Positions 12,224-21,802 of a DNA stretch of 64,000 nt are shown one piece after another. The stretch covers positions 22,389,543-22,453,542 of the forward strand of contig OY755040.1 in the NCBI GenBank assembly GCA_963576565.1. Direction: 5' to 3'. The DNA is from Aspidapion aeneum. Its lineage: Eukaryota > Arthropoda > Insecta > Coleoptera > Brentidae. The translations under genes and the position numbers were made by a program. The notes beneath the pieces are model-generated. The model was not told the DNA's origin. It ran no database searches and saw only the letters and a program-made list of their open reading frames with translations. Every line of letters starts with the position of its first letter. Positions within the stretch are counted from its first letter, which is position 1.

Positions 12224-12524
12224 CCAGAGCCCTAAAAAAACTATCGACCTCTAACACTCCTGTGTGTAATTTATAAGCTTTCTACGAAAATATTAACACT
12301 ATACTAACTAATACTAACAACAAAATTTGACGGATATCAATCAAAAGAACAAGCAGGCTTCAGAAAAGGTTTCAGTACAGTTGACCACCAAATACAATAT
12401 TCCACTTTATATTGGGTTTATAGACTTCAAAAAAGCTTTCGATAGCAATGAGCACTGGGCAGTAAAACCATTTTTAGTTAATAGCCGAATAGATCACAGA
12501 TACAAAGACTTATTAGCCAATATA
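12224..12524 (+). pseudogene. RTE-like LINE reverse transcriptase fragment (5' piece)
   Basis: Translation with frame shifts gives a run beginning NYRPLTLLCVIYKL, then EQAGFRKGFSTVDH, then FIDFKKAFDS at about 12414-12443. These are reverse transcriptase motifs; the F-D-F-x-x-A-F-D box carries the first catalytic aspartate. Stops and shifts show it is dead. It is interrupted at 12525 by a foldback element and resumes at 14342. A close relative is at 53768-55752. LINE origin is secure; the RTE-like clade assignment is from memory of insect sequences. Confidence 0.75.
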
Positions 12525-14341
12525 CAGTGTCCACCATAATGTTCGCGACATATGGGAAAAAATTTTATTTGTGAAATATGGAAAAATAAATTATATACGA
12601 TCAATCCTGCTTGTTGAATATCCCAAAAAGTCATGGCGGCAAATTCAAAAAATTAGGCATGAAATCCCAAAAAGTGAGGTTAAATCGCAAATTATCGAAA
12701 AAAGTTATTTGAAAAAAGTGTTTAGAATGTCATTTTAGGGCCCTCTATGAAATTTGGAGCAATAATAATAAAAAATACTCTGCCAATATATGGGCCCCTA
12801 AGCTCACACTAGGTACTATAGTTATAGTGTACGTGTGAGCTAATATAACTAAAAACTGAAATATATTTTATTTAACTCCAGACTAAATTACCTTTTGTTT
12901 GATACCACACAAGCCATGTTTTGACTTAAACTCAAATTTTTGAAATCTACCCCCATCCTTAAAAAGAACAAAAAACTAAAATGTATTTTGTTAAACTCCG
13001 GACTCAATTACCTTTCGTTTGATATCACACACGCCATATTTTCACTTAAACTCTAATTTTTAAAATATACCCCCACCCTTTTTTTTTAAATAAATTAAAA
13101 TGTATTTTGTTTAACTGCAGACTCAATTACCTTTCGTTTGATATCACACACGCCATATTTTCACATAAACTCTAATTTTTGAAATCTACCCCCACCCTTT
13201 TATTTGGTTTCTGTTCGGTGGATTTTGTTCATTTTTAAATGGGACCATCTCGACCCAAGACCCAGCCTAGGTACCAAATTTCATTAAAATCGGCCAAGCG
13301 GTTTTTGAGTTATGCGCGTTGGTCGTTACAGACATACAGACAGACAGACAGACAGACACACAGACAGACGGCGCAACAAAAAAGTTTCAAAATCATCTGA
13401 AACGCAAAGATATATAAAAATTTTTGAAATCGGAGCAACTTTTTTTTTCTCGAAAAAATTAGGATCACCATAGCTCACACTACTATAGTATAGTATATGT
13501 GTGAGCTAATAAGAAATACCCTATTTTTGGCCCTAGCCTTATTATGAATTAATTTTATACAGATTTTATTATTGAAATAGTTTAAGTGACGCAATATTTA
13601 ATGGACAAAGGTAAAATGATTCCAAATTCTTTATTGAAGTCGTTCATAAAAAATTAAATAAAAATATCCGATTAGCACATGTACCTTTCTTGTCGCAATG
13701 GCCTTTTTTTTGACAGTTTGTAAGGTTTCCGTGAATTTAGTATTAATACCATAATAGAAAAGAACCCCATCATTAATTATTTAAACTTTAATAAAATATT
13801 TAATTAATAATATCAATGACATTTTTCTTTTCCATTGTGGTATTAATACTAAATTCACGGAAACCTTACAAACTGTCAAAACAAAAGGCCATTGCGACAA
13901 GAAACGTACATTAATTTTTTATGAATTACTTTAATAAAGAATTTGGAATTATTTTACCTTTGCCCATTAAATATTGGGTTACCTGAAGTATTTCAATAAT
14001 AAAATCTGCATAAAATTAATTTATAAAAAGGCTAGGGCCAAAAATAGGGTATTTCTTATTTTTTATTATTCTTCCTCCAAATTTCATAGAGGACCATAAA
14101 ATGACATTCTAAACACTTTTTTCAAATAACTTTTTTCGATATTTTGCCATCTAACCTCACTTTTTGGGTTTTCATGACTAATTTTTTGAATTTGCCGTCA
14201 TGACAGTGATCACGTGACTAATGTCAAAATATCTTTCTAGGTTATTCAACAAGCAGGATTGAACGTATATTATTTTTTTTTTCCATAACTTACTCACAAA
14301 TATTTTTCTCATATTGTCGCGATACATTATGGGGGACACTG
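12525..14341. mobile_element. foldback element, CAGTGTCC termini, split by an insertion
   Basis: The ends CAGTGTCCACCATAATG and CATTATGGGGGACACTG are flanked by TA on each side within the LINE. The arms pair over several hundred bp: 12525-12777 continued by 13508-13790 pairs with 13830-14341 reversed, sharing TTCAACAAGCAGGATTGA, GGTTTCCGTGAATTTAGT and GGCCAAAAATAGGGTA (each given in one orientation). The left arm is broken by a hairpin-ended element at 12778-13507. Without it the element would be about 1.09 kb. No transposase. Confidence 0.8.
12778..13507. mobile_element. hairpin-ended CTCACAC element, copy 1
   Basis: Each end carries a hairpin bounded by AGCTCACAC and GTGTGAGCT (about 12800-12842 and 13470-13507). 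Inside are three tandem units of about 105 bp (CTCAATTACCTTTCGTTTGA, ATATCACACACGCCAT, CTACCCCCACCCTTTT), then a block AATCGGCCAAGCGGTTTTTG, GTTATGCGCGTTGGTCGTTA and a CAGA run. The undisturbed opposite foldback arm shows the empty site, so the insertion is real; AATA lies on both sides. Other copies: 29778-30313, 33933-34655, 61711-62207 and partial 42655-42965. Superfamily unknown. Confidence 0.75.
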
Positions 14342-14445
14342 TATATATGGCGAAGCAACAACCTGAGCATCATTCGGTAAATTAAGCTACATGAAAAAAA
14401 ATATCCTGAGTACCTCAAAAAGAAAGTGTATAACCAATGTATCCT
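14342..14445 (+). pseudogene. RTE-like LINE fragment (continuation)
   Basis: Resumes the LINE cut at 12524: TATATATGGCGAAGCAACAA followed by a segment translating in part to AFGKLSY and KVYNQC, matching 54756-55350. It is internally deleted relative to that copy (the YADD region is missing) and stops where a SINE begins. Confidence 0.7.
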
Positions 14446-14722
14446 ATAAACAACAAGTGAAATTAAAGAAAGAAAAATAAGAAAAAAGTTTTTCTGCTTC
14501 GACCGGGACTCGAACCCGGAATCTCTTGCTCTGTACACAAACGCTCTAAACATTAAACCAACGAAGCCATACATTAATTTTTTTGAAAACTTTCATCCAT
14601 GTAGGTGTGCGGTGTCTCAATACAAGAACGAGAAACTCTCAGGGTATTAACTCGACAAAGTCATCAAACTAATCTCTATAATTCTTCCTTCCCACTGTCA
14701 TACCTTTGACAGGAAAAATGTA
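14446..14722 (-). mobile_element. tRNA-derived SINE, minus strand
   Basis: A tRNA-like head at 14495-14567 (minus) is followed on that strand by a body ending CACTTGTTGTTTATAG and preceded by about 150 bp (TTTGATGACT, CGTTCTTGTATTGAGACAC) that is also present at 22818-22962. The head folds as a cloverleaf: acceptor GCTTCGT/TCGAAGC, D stem GTTT/GAGC, anticodon stem TTTGT/GCAAG, T arm CCGGG-TTCGAGT-CCCGG. It lies in the LINE, tail to the LINE side. Confidence 0.75.
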
Positions 14723-14728
14723 TGTATA

Positions 14729-14892
14729 GCTTCGGTGGTTCAATGTATAGAGCGTTTGCGTACATAGCAAGAGATTCCGGGTTCGAGTCCCGGCCAAAGC
14801 AGAAAAACTTTTTTCTTATTTTTCTTTCTTTAATTTCACTTGTTGTTTATAGTTTTGGGTCCTTGCATTATTTGCAATTTGGTATTTGAGAA
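14729..14892 (+). mobile_element. tRNA-derived SINE, plus strand
   Basis: The tRNA-like head (14729-14801) has acceptor GCTTCGG/CCAAAGC, anticodon stem TTTGC/GCAAG with loop GTACATA (anticodon position ACA), and T arm CCGGG-TTCGAGT-CCCGG. The body is AGAAAAACTTTTTTCTTATT, then CACTTGTTGTTTATAG and TCCTTGCATTATTTGCAATT. It sits head to head with the minus-strand copy just upstream. A and B boxes look intact; function as a tRNA is unlikely because the body is shared by three copies. Confidence 0.75.
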
Positions 14893-15121
14893 TTATATTG
14901 GCAATCGCCCATTGCGATCAGAAATTTTAAGACACGAAAAGGTGATCTTATGTTTTCAGACGTAATACTTTAAAATTTTTCAATAATTTACCAGGTAGTA
15001 TAAAATCACAAAAAACAATTAAATCTTTTAGAAATACTCTAAAAAAAAGTCTTTTAAAGAGGGCTTATTATAATTTAAGTGAATTTTATGACAATCCTCT
15101 AGTTTAGTCATCAAGTACCTG
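14893..15121 (+). pseudogene. second LINE: reverse transcriptase C-terminus
   Basis: Two shifted frames give a C-terminal LINE-like pattern: ...GDLMFSDVIL, then FFNNLPGSIKS, SFRNTLKKSLL and AYYNLSEFYDN before a stop at 15105-15107. The LP-x-x-I-K / F-x-x-x-L-K / Y-x-x-x-E-F pattern is typical of the end of many non-LTR polymerase proteins. Its 3' untranslated part continues after the BEL insertion at 22291. One frameshift is visible. The clade is not determined. Confidence 0.6.
15117..15121 (+). repeat. target site duplication ACCTG (left)
   Basis: ACCTG directly precedes the 5' LTR and is repeated directly after the 3' LTR (22286-22290). Five bases is typical of BEL/Pao integration. Confidence 0.92.
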
Positions 15122-15604
15122 TGTTCGTGCAACTTTAATTTTAAATTCAAATTTTGCGCCAAATTCCCGTATTCGGAAAACCCACACAATTTCAATTTGA
15201 TTGGCACAAGCAAAACGCCAGCGCCATCTACGAAAAATGAATCTGCGCAAGGAGGCGTAACCAAAAAGGATTCGTCTGTCGTATTCTGTCGAGATCACCA
15301 CGCAGCATGGTGATAAATTCTATTAACCAAAAAATCCAATAACATTCTTAGAAAATCAAACTAAACCATTACACAAACAAGTGATTCTAGTGTGGAGCGA
15401 CTGCAACGACTGGGCCAGCGAGAGGAGCTCCTCTGGACGACGGAAACAGCTGAAAAGGTGAGTGCCAATCCTCTATATTGTCTTTGTGTGGCTCGGAAAG
15501 ATTAATATTTTTACATCGTCCTTTTAAGGATTTTTGCACCCAGATTTTATAAAACGACCAGCGCGCTACAGTCCCGCAGCTCTACCAACCTCAAAACATC
15601 AACA
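15122..15604 (+). repeat. 5' LTR of BEL/Pao element
   Basis: 483 bp, beginning TGTTCGTGCAAC and ending AAACATCAACA (TG...CA). I compared it with 21803-22285 and saw no difference. As the 5' LTR it should carry the promoter and transcription start. It contains AAAG|GTGAGTGCC at about 15460, a good splice-donor match, which could generate a spliced leader. The cap and polyadenylation sites cannot be placed with confidence. Confidence 0.92.
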
Positions 15605-15609
15605 TTTTC

Positions 15610-15627
15610 TGGTCCCACGACCCAGAT
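15610..15627 (+). promoter_or_regulatory. probable primer-binding site
   Basis: TGGTCCCACGACCCAGAT lies 5 bases after the 5' LTR. It starts with the TGG expected to pair with the CCA end of a tRNA primer. I could not match the remainder to a particular insect tRNA from memory. Confidence 0.6.
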
Positions 15628-16164
15628 AGTTTTTTAAAATTTGTTTGCTAAAAATATTAGATTTTCGTCTCGCCATTTTGGCTCGTTGTTGCCGTGTCCG
15701 GTTTAGAAAGGAGGTTCCGTCCCCCCTTGCGTGGCTTAACGGTGGCTCCACCCACATTTCATTGCAGCCGAAATTGGCACTTCGTACGTCGTTTGTTTTG
15801 ATTCAAAAATCGAAATTTGTTTAAATAATAGTTATTTGTTTAAATAATATGTTATAGTTATTCAAAACAACAAAAGTGCTTGTGAGTTAAATGCTTTATT
15901 CTTATTAAACAGGTAAACAAACACATCTAGTAGAATTAGTATTTACCTGTAAATAATAAGAGAAACGGTAGTAGGTACAAGTCGTATCTGTGTGCATTTA
16001 TTTTGGGAGAAAAATCGCGACCTAGGATAACAGTTTTTGCATTTATTCGAGAAATCGATAATAAAATATATGCTGTCGAACTCTTTTGGACTGATTAAAG
16101 TCAATAGGGGTCAAGTGTTAGTTTTATTCCTTTTAAATATTTTTTATTTTTTTAAATTAACAAT
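15628..16164 (+). other. BEL/Pao leader
   Basis: Untranslated region between the primer-binding site and the Gag-Pol start; likely to hold packaging signals. A possible 3' splice site occurs at about 15911 (TTCTTATTAAACAG), which could pair with the donor in the LTR. Confidence 0.5.
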
Positions 16165-19100
16165 ATGTCGTTAAAAAAGCTTGAGAATCAACGCAAAGTT
16201 TCAATATCTCGTATTACGGAAACGTATAACTTGGGAACAAAAGCTAAATCAGATAGTTCTTCCTTGCCAATTTTTAAGGCGTTTTACGAATCGTTAGATG
16301 ATCACTATGAACAATTTAAAAACATTCATAATGACATCATAGGTCTCTTGAAAGACGACGACGATGATGAGTTCGAAGTACAAGACAAAATTAGGAGAGA
16401 TACGGATCTATTCTACCACCAAGCTAAAGTTCTTTTTTCGAGTTTATGTTCCGATTCAGTTCACTCAAATTTCACCCCCGCAACTTCACACTATTCACGT
16501 AGCGATGATCTGGGCCCTTTAAAGGTACCTTGCTTTAATGGAAACGTAAAAAAGTGGCCAACCTTTTACGATGTTTATTCTTGTTTGGTTCACGAAAACT
16601 CTAATTATTCCGATATAAGGAAATTTCAACATTTGCTAACCTTCCTTGAGGGCGAACCACTTAATATTTTAAGCTCTATAAAATTAACGGCAAGTAATTA
16701 CGCAATCGCCTGGAAGGTATTAACAGATCGCTATCAAAATAAAAGACTTTTAGCCAGTACCTACTGGAACTCAATCTACTATGCAAATTCTTTAAAGGGA
16801 AACCAGTCAGCAAAGGATCTTAGAGTCTTGGTAGATACCTTTTCCGAGAATGTTGCGGCGCTCGAAAATCTTGAATTTCCAGTAACGTCGTGGTGTTTTT
16901 GTTTATTTTCAATTTTATTATCAAAAATCGATCAAACCACAAGAACCGCTTTCGAATTAAAGTATAGTACTACCGAGATTCCAACATATCAAAATCTAAT
17001 TCAGTTTCTTATTAACCAATGCCGTGCTCTTGAAACAGTACAGCTATCTCCCCAAAATACGCAAATGCAACCTTCGACTTCCAAACAGCAAAAACCAAAT
17101 TATTCGAATTCTAGTAACCAAAAATATAATTCTTATTCAAATAATCAGTACAAATCAAGCCCTCCATCAAATTTTTTAGCGCATACGCACTCACAAGTAT
17201 CAAATAAACAATCCAATACTCAATTTCGACAAAACCAACAACCCTATAAGTGCAAATTATGCAATAATTCTTTTCATCCACTCTCGCAGTGTGGTGTTTT
17301 TATTTCCAAATCTCCTTCAGATCGTTTTACTTATGTAAAACAACAATCGTTATGTATCAACTGTTTACGTTCAAATCATCAAGTAATCGACTGCAGTAGT
17401 ACCTACAACTGCAGGGTATGTCGACATAGGCACCATAGTCTTATTCATCTATCGCAAACGACAGATTCAATCCGTCAGAATTCAAGTCAATCCTTTGTTA
17501 ATTCAAGCCAAAATTCAAATCAAAATTCGAACTTAAATCAAAGTTTTAATTCAAATCAAGTGGCCGTGCCTAGCACAGGCACAAACTTATCGTATCAGAA
17601 TTCAAATTCAAGTCTTAGCCAACAGAACCCTAGTTTTGTTCAACCCAGTTCAAATTCAATTCAAATCAATTCGAATCCAAATACATCTACAAATCAATAC
17701 TCTTCGTTATCCACCTTGACGCCCCGTACGACAGTGCTTCTAGCGACTATAAAATTAGAGGTACTCGATAGTCGGGGTAACTACCAACCTGTCCGAGCAC
17801 TTCTGGACAGCGGTAGCCAAGCTAACCTGATAAGCGAAGCTTGTCTTAACAGGTTAGGCTTGCCAAGAAACAAAATTTCGATCCCTGTTCTGGGACTAAA
17901 TCAATCTTCATCGGCCACTAACGGCATTTCTACTTGCACTATTCGAGCCCTAGGCCAACAAGAGCCTGCCTTTTCTATTCAAGTCTTCGTTTTACCGAAA
18001 CTCTGTTCGAATATGCCCTCAATACAGGTAGATTCATCCAATTGGAGTCATATTTCAAATCTAAAGCTTGCAGATAATCAATTTTACAACCCTGGTCCAA
18101 TTGACTTACTCTTAGGTGCACAACTTTACACAGAAATCGTCCAATCAGGACGAATTCCAGGACCTCACGGCCAACCCTCCGCTTTTGAGACAGTTTTTGG
18201 GTGGGTCTTGATGGGCCAAACTCAAAACATAAATATTTCACCTCAAGTCAATTCTTACTTTACTTCCTGTGAGCAGTCTCTCGACTTTAATATTCGCAGA
18301 TTTTGGGAACTAGAATCAATTAAGTCAAAAACGTTTCTCTCACCCGAAGAAAAAAGATGTGAAGAGATTTTCCAAAAAACTACCACTAGAGATATGTCGG
18401 GCCGATTTACTGTAAATTTGCCTTTTCGTTACATTGACCCTCCTGACCTAGGAGACACATATTCAGTGGCCTACCGTCAATTTTTGTCTCTCGAATCTCG
18501 CTTAATAAAAAATTCAAATTTCTATAGTATGTACTCGGATTTTATGAGAGAATATCTCAAAAACGGGCACATGTCTTTAATTCCAAGATCCGAACCTAGA
18601 CCTCAGTTATGTTCTTATTTACCACATCACGGAGTCCTTCGTCTTGACAAATCAACGACTAAACTCCGGGTGGTTTTTAACCCCTCGATTAAGGGTTCGA
18701 AAGGCCTAAGCATGAACGAAACTCTTTTAATAGGACCAAAATTACAAGCCGATATTTCCGAAATTCTATTAAAATTCAGATTTTATTCTATCGTATTTTT
18801 GACTGATATAAAACAGCACTTTTTACAAATTCAAATTAATCCAATTCATCGGGACTACCAAAGGCTACTTTGGCGATTTGATCCCAATGAACCCCTGCAG
18901 GAATACAGGCTTAATACAGTGACGTTTGGTGTTAGTTCAAGTCCCTATTTAGCTATTAGAACTCTTAGAGAACTAGCCATCCTGGAGGCTAAGAATTATC
19001 CTGAAGCATCCCAGGTCCTTTTGAATAACATTTTCATGGACGATATTTGCTGTGGAGCTAACTCTCTAGAAGGTGCTTTATCACTTCAAAAAGATCTCAT

Positions 19101-21591
19101 AGCGTTGCTTAAATTGGGAAAATTCGAATTAAGAAAATGGGCATCAAATAATCCGAAACTTCTTTCACATTTGTCGCCCGCTGATTGTCAGATCCCTGTT
19201 ACCTTTGAAGACGATTCTTCAACATCGATTAAGGTGTTGGGCCTTCAGTGGCACCCTTCTACAGATACTTTTACCTATTCTTGTACCCCTTGTGAAAAAC
19301 CTTGCACCAAAAGGAATATTTTATCGGCTATCGCTAAAATTTGGGATCCTATAGGTTTCTTATCGCCTGTTTCATTTTTAGCCAAAGTGATTATGCAAAA
19401 ACTTTGGTTATGCAAAACTGATTGGGATGAAATACCCCCCGATCCAATCAAAACTCTTTGGAATCAATTCAATAATCAATTAACCACTCTTTCGAATCTT
19501 TGTATACCTAGACATATTTTTTCGAATAATATTCAACGATGTCAATTGCTAGGTTTCTGCGATGCATCCGAGCTAGGATACGCTTCTTGCGTATACGTTC
19601 GCGTCGAATTACCAAATAAAATTATCAAAACTGCTCTAGTCATGGGCAAGTCAAGGGTTGCTCCCTTACACACTATTTCAATCCCACGTTTGGAACTACT
19701 TGGAGCTACTCTATTAGCTGATTTACTCGAACTAGTTATTCGCACCTATTCATCATTACTCGTAATCGATGAAATTCTTGCGTTCTCGGACTCACAGGTC
19801 ACGCTTCATTGGGTCACATCTTCACCTCACAAGTGGAAGACCTTTGTGGCAAACCGCGTGAGTCGTATTCAAGAAACAATCCCCGAAGTCCCATGGTATC
19901 ACATTACTTCACTCGAAAACCCTGCCGACTGCGCTAGCAGAGGGTTGTCGCCCAATAACTTAATAAATCACCCTCTTTGGTTTCACGGCCCTCCATGGAT
20001 TACCTTGCCCACTACGGAGTGGCAAATTCAAAGGTTTATAAATGAACGTTCTTTGGGAGTTCCGGACGAGGTTCTCAAAGAAGAAAAACCGGAAAATTCA
20101 GTGGTGCTGACGGCAGAAATTCAAAATCAAAACTTTTTTGATAGATTAATCGATAAAATATCCAATTTAAATACCATTCAAAAAATCATTTGTCATTTTC
20201 TAAGACTTATTCACAATCGAAAAACCTCAGTTGACCCTTTATCCGGCGTTTTTTCCGCTTTTGAACTACACAAGGCTCTACTTGTTTTAGTTAAAAGGGT
20301 CCAAGAAGAGTGTTTTTCGGATATCATTCAAAAAATTCAAAATACTCAGCTATTACCTAAGCCGTTTCGTAAACTCGCGCCCTTTTTGGACGAATTGGGT
20401 TTCCTTAGAGTGGGCGGACGCTTACGGCATTCTCAACTCTCCTTTGAGGCAAAACATCCCTTATTATTGCCGAAATCTCATAGATTAACCCAACTGATCA
20501 TTATTCAAACTCATAACGAAAATTTACATCCCGGAATAAACACAGTCCAATACTTAATTCGTCAAAAGTTTTGGATTATGTCATCACGTCGAGCTATTCA
20601 GAGGGTTTTATTAAAATGTATTCCCTGCTTTCGCTTAAAACCAAAACCTTACACTCCGTACATGTCGGATTTACCTTCTTTTAGAACGTCACAATTAAAA
20701 TGTTTTTCACACGTTTGCTTAGACTATGCAGGCCCAATCAAAACCTTTGTAGGTCAGAGACGTCGTGGAGCACAAGTTGGTAAATCATATATCGCAGTCT
20801 TTGTCGATACTTCTGTCAAGGCAATCCATATCGAGCTTGTTTCGGATTTAACCACAGAGGCGTGCATCGCTGCTTTACGACGCTTTGTCGCTAGACGTGG
20901 CACTTGTGTCCAAATCACAAGTGATAGAGGCTCAAACTTTGTTGGGGCTATTAAGGAGCTCCATAATCTTTCGAAATTAGCTTCTGAGAGCTTAAAAATC
21001 AAATGGTGTCTTAATAGTCCGGGAGCCCCCCACCTAAATGGTCTAGCAGAAGCAGGAGTCAAATCTATAAAAACACATTTGTATCGGGTCATCGGTGACC
21101 AGATACTAACCTTCGAAGAGCTCTATACTCTCCTCGCCCAAATAGAGGCATTACTCAATTCTCGACCCCTTTGTGAGCAAAGCTCTGACCCAAACGATCT
21201 TACGTCTTTGACTCCGGGTCATTTCCTCACAATGGAACCCCTTAATTCGTGTCCTGATCCTGACCTTTCTACCCTTAAAGTTAATACCCTTAAGCGTTGG
21301 CAACTTATCCAACGGATTCATGCCGATTTCTGGAAGCGTTGGAAACTCGAGTACTTAAATACTTTACAACAGCGTTCTAAGTGGTCGGACCCTTCGGTTG
21401 AAATCAAGCTAGATACGCTTGTATTAATTAAGGATGAAACTAGGCCGCCATTACACTGGTTGCTGGGTAGAATAGTATCGGTACATCCTGGTCGGGATAA
21501 TCACATTCGAGTTGCTACTGTTAAAACACAACACGGACTTTTCACTCGTCCCGTGGTCAAGTTGTGCCCACTACCTTTAGATGCGCACTAA
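16165..21591 (+). CDS. BEL/Pao Gag-Pol polyprotein
   Basis: 1808 residues with no stop or shift. Order: Gag with a DUF1759-like region (about 120-300); a low-complexity S/N/Q stretch; zinc knuckles CKLCNNSFH... from C363 and CINCLRSNHQVIDC from C397, with a third Cys/His cluster after; another S/N/Q linker (about 430-520); aspartic protease with LLDSGSQAN, catalytic D548; reverse transcriptase with D881 (FLTDIKQ) and FMDD at 958-960; RNase H starting FCDAS, D1133; integrase zinc finger (H-x4-H then C-x2-C); integrase core D1520, D1587, E1629; DUF5641-like tail ending RPVVKLCPLP. Gag and Pol are fused in one frame, as in many BEL elements, so protease must separate them. The start is the first ATG after the leader (AACAATGTCG). 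All catalytic residues I looked for are present. Confidence 0.93.
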   Translation: MSLKKLENQRKVSISRITETYNLGTKAKSDSSSLPIFKAFYESLDDHYEQFKNIHNDIIGLLKDDDDDEFEVQDKIRRDTDLFYHQAKVLFSSLCSDSVHSNFTPATSHYSRSDDLGPLKVPCFNGNVKKWPTFYDVYSCLVHENSNYSDIRKFQHLLTFLEGEPLNILSSIKLTASNYAIAWKVLTDRYQNKRLLASTYWNSIYYANSLKGNQSAKDLRVLVDTFSENVAALENLEFPVTSWCFCLFSILLSKIDQTTRTAFELKYSTTEIPTYQNLIQFLINQCRALETVQLSPQNTQMQPSTSKQQKPNYSNSSNQKYNSYSNNQYKSSPPSNFLAHTHSQVSNKQSNTQFRQNQQPYKCKLCNNSFHPLSQCGVFISKSPSDRFTYVKQQSLCINCLRSNHQVIDCSSTYNCRVCRHRHHSLIHLSQTTDSIRQNSSQSFVNSSQNSNQNSNLNQSFNSNQVAVPSTGTNLSYQNSNSSLSQQNPSFVQPSSNSIQINSNPNTSTNQYSSLSTLTPRTTVLLATIKLEVLDSRGNYQPVRALLDSGSQANLISEACLNRLGLPRNKISIPVLGLNQSSSATNGISTCTIRALGQQEPAFSIQVFVLPKLCSNMPSIQVDSSNWSHISNLKLADNQFYNPGPIDLLLGAQLYTEIVQSGRIPGPHGQPSAFETVFGWVLMGQTQNINISPQVNSYFTSCEQSLDFNIRRFWELESIKSKTFLSPEEKRCEEIFQKTTTRDMSGRFTVNLPFRYIDPPDLGDTYSVAYRQFLSLESRLIKNSNFYSMYSDFMREYLKNGHMSLIPRSEPRPQLCSYLPHHGVLRLDKSTTKLRVVFNPSIKGSKGLSMNETLLIGPKLQADISEILLKFRFYSIVFLTDIKQHFLQIQINPIHRDYQRLLWRFDPNEPLQEYRLNTVTFGVSSSPYLAIRTLRELAILEAKNYPEASQVLLNNIFMDDICCGANSLEGALSLQKDLIALLKLGKFELRKWASNNPKLLSHLSPADCQIPVTFEDDSSTSIKVLGLQWHPSTDTFTYSCTPCEKPCTKRNILSAIAKIWDPIGFLSPVSFLAKVIMQKLWLCKTDWDEIPPDPIKTLWNQFNNQLTTLSNLCIPRHIFSNNIQRCQLLGFCDASELGYASCVYVRVELPNKIIKTALVMGKSRVAPLHTISIPRLELLGATLLADLLELVIRTYSSLLVIDEILAFSDSQVTLHWVTSSPHKWKTFVANRVSRIQETIPEVPWYHITSLENPADCASRGLSPNNLINHPLWFHGPPWITLPTTEWQIQRFINERSLGVPDEVLKEEKPENSVVLTAEIQNQNFFDRLIDKISNLNTIQKIICHFLRLIHNRKTSVDPLSGVFSAFELHKALLVLVKRVQEECFSDIIQKIQNTQLLPKPFRKLAPFLDELGFLRVGGRLRHSQLSFEAKHPLLLPKSHRLTQLIIIQTHNENLHPGINTVQYLIRQKFWIMSSRRAIQRVLLKCIPCFRLKPKPYTPYMSDLPSFRTSQLKCFSHVCLDYAGPIKTFVGQRRRGAQVGKSYIAVFVDTSVKAIHIELVSDLTTEACIAALRRFVARRGTCVQITSDRGSNFVGAIKELHNLSKLASESLKIKWCLNSPGAPHLNGLAEAGVKSIKTHLYRVIGDQILTFEELYTLLAQIEALLNSRPLCEQSSDPNDLTSLTPGHFLTMEPLNSCPDPDLSTLKVNTLKRWQLIQRIHADFWKRWKLEYLNTLQQRSKWSDPSVEIKLDTLVLIKDETRPPLHWLLGRIVSVHPGRDNHIRVATVKTQHGLFTRPVVKLCPLPLDAH

Positions 21592-21802
21592 ACTCCCAAG
21601 CAACTTCTTTTGTTTCGTGTGTCGTTATCTAGAATATATATATATATTTTTTTTTCTTTTTTTTTTCCTTTTGATCTATAAACCTAAAACGGATTTAATT
21701 ACCTACCCTTTAAGGTTTTGAATTAACTTATATTCTTTTTATATAGCCATTTGTTTATTCAATTAATCTCAATGTAAAACTTCGTTTTAAGTGGGCGGAA
21801 AA
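21592..21802 (+). other. BEL/Pao 3' untranslated region with purine-rich tract
   Basis: After the stop comes an AT/T-rich stretch, then AGTGGGCGGAAAA directly before the 3' LTR. That position fits the polypurine tract that primes plus-strand synthesis, although one C interrupts the purines. Confidence 0.65.

Noticed and set aside
12778..13507. Helitron
   Set aside because: A terminal hairpin is present at both ends rather than only at the 3' end, and the TC start and CTRR end are not consistent between copies.
14495..14801. tRNA genes on both strands
   Set aside because: The cloverleaf is intact, but the same body and 5' region accompany several copies, which is the signature of a tRNA-derived SINE.
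17975..21092. Antisense open frames inside Gag-Pol
   Set aside because: Shadows of the 1808-codon coding frame.
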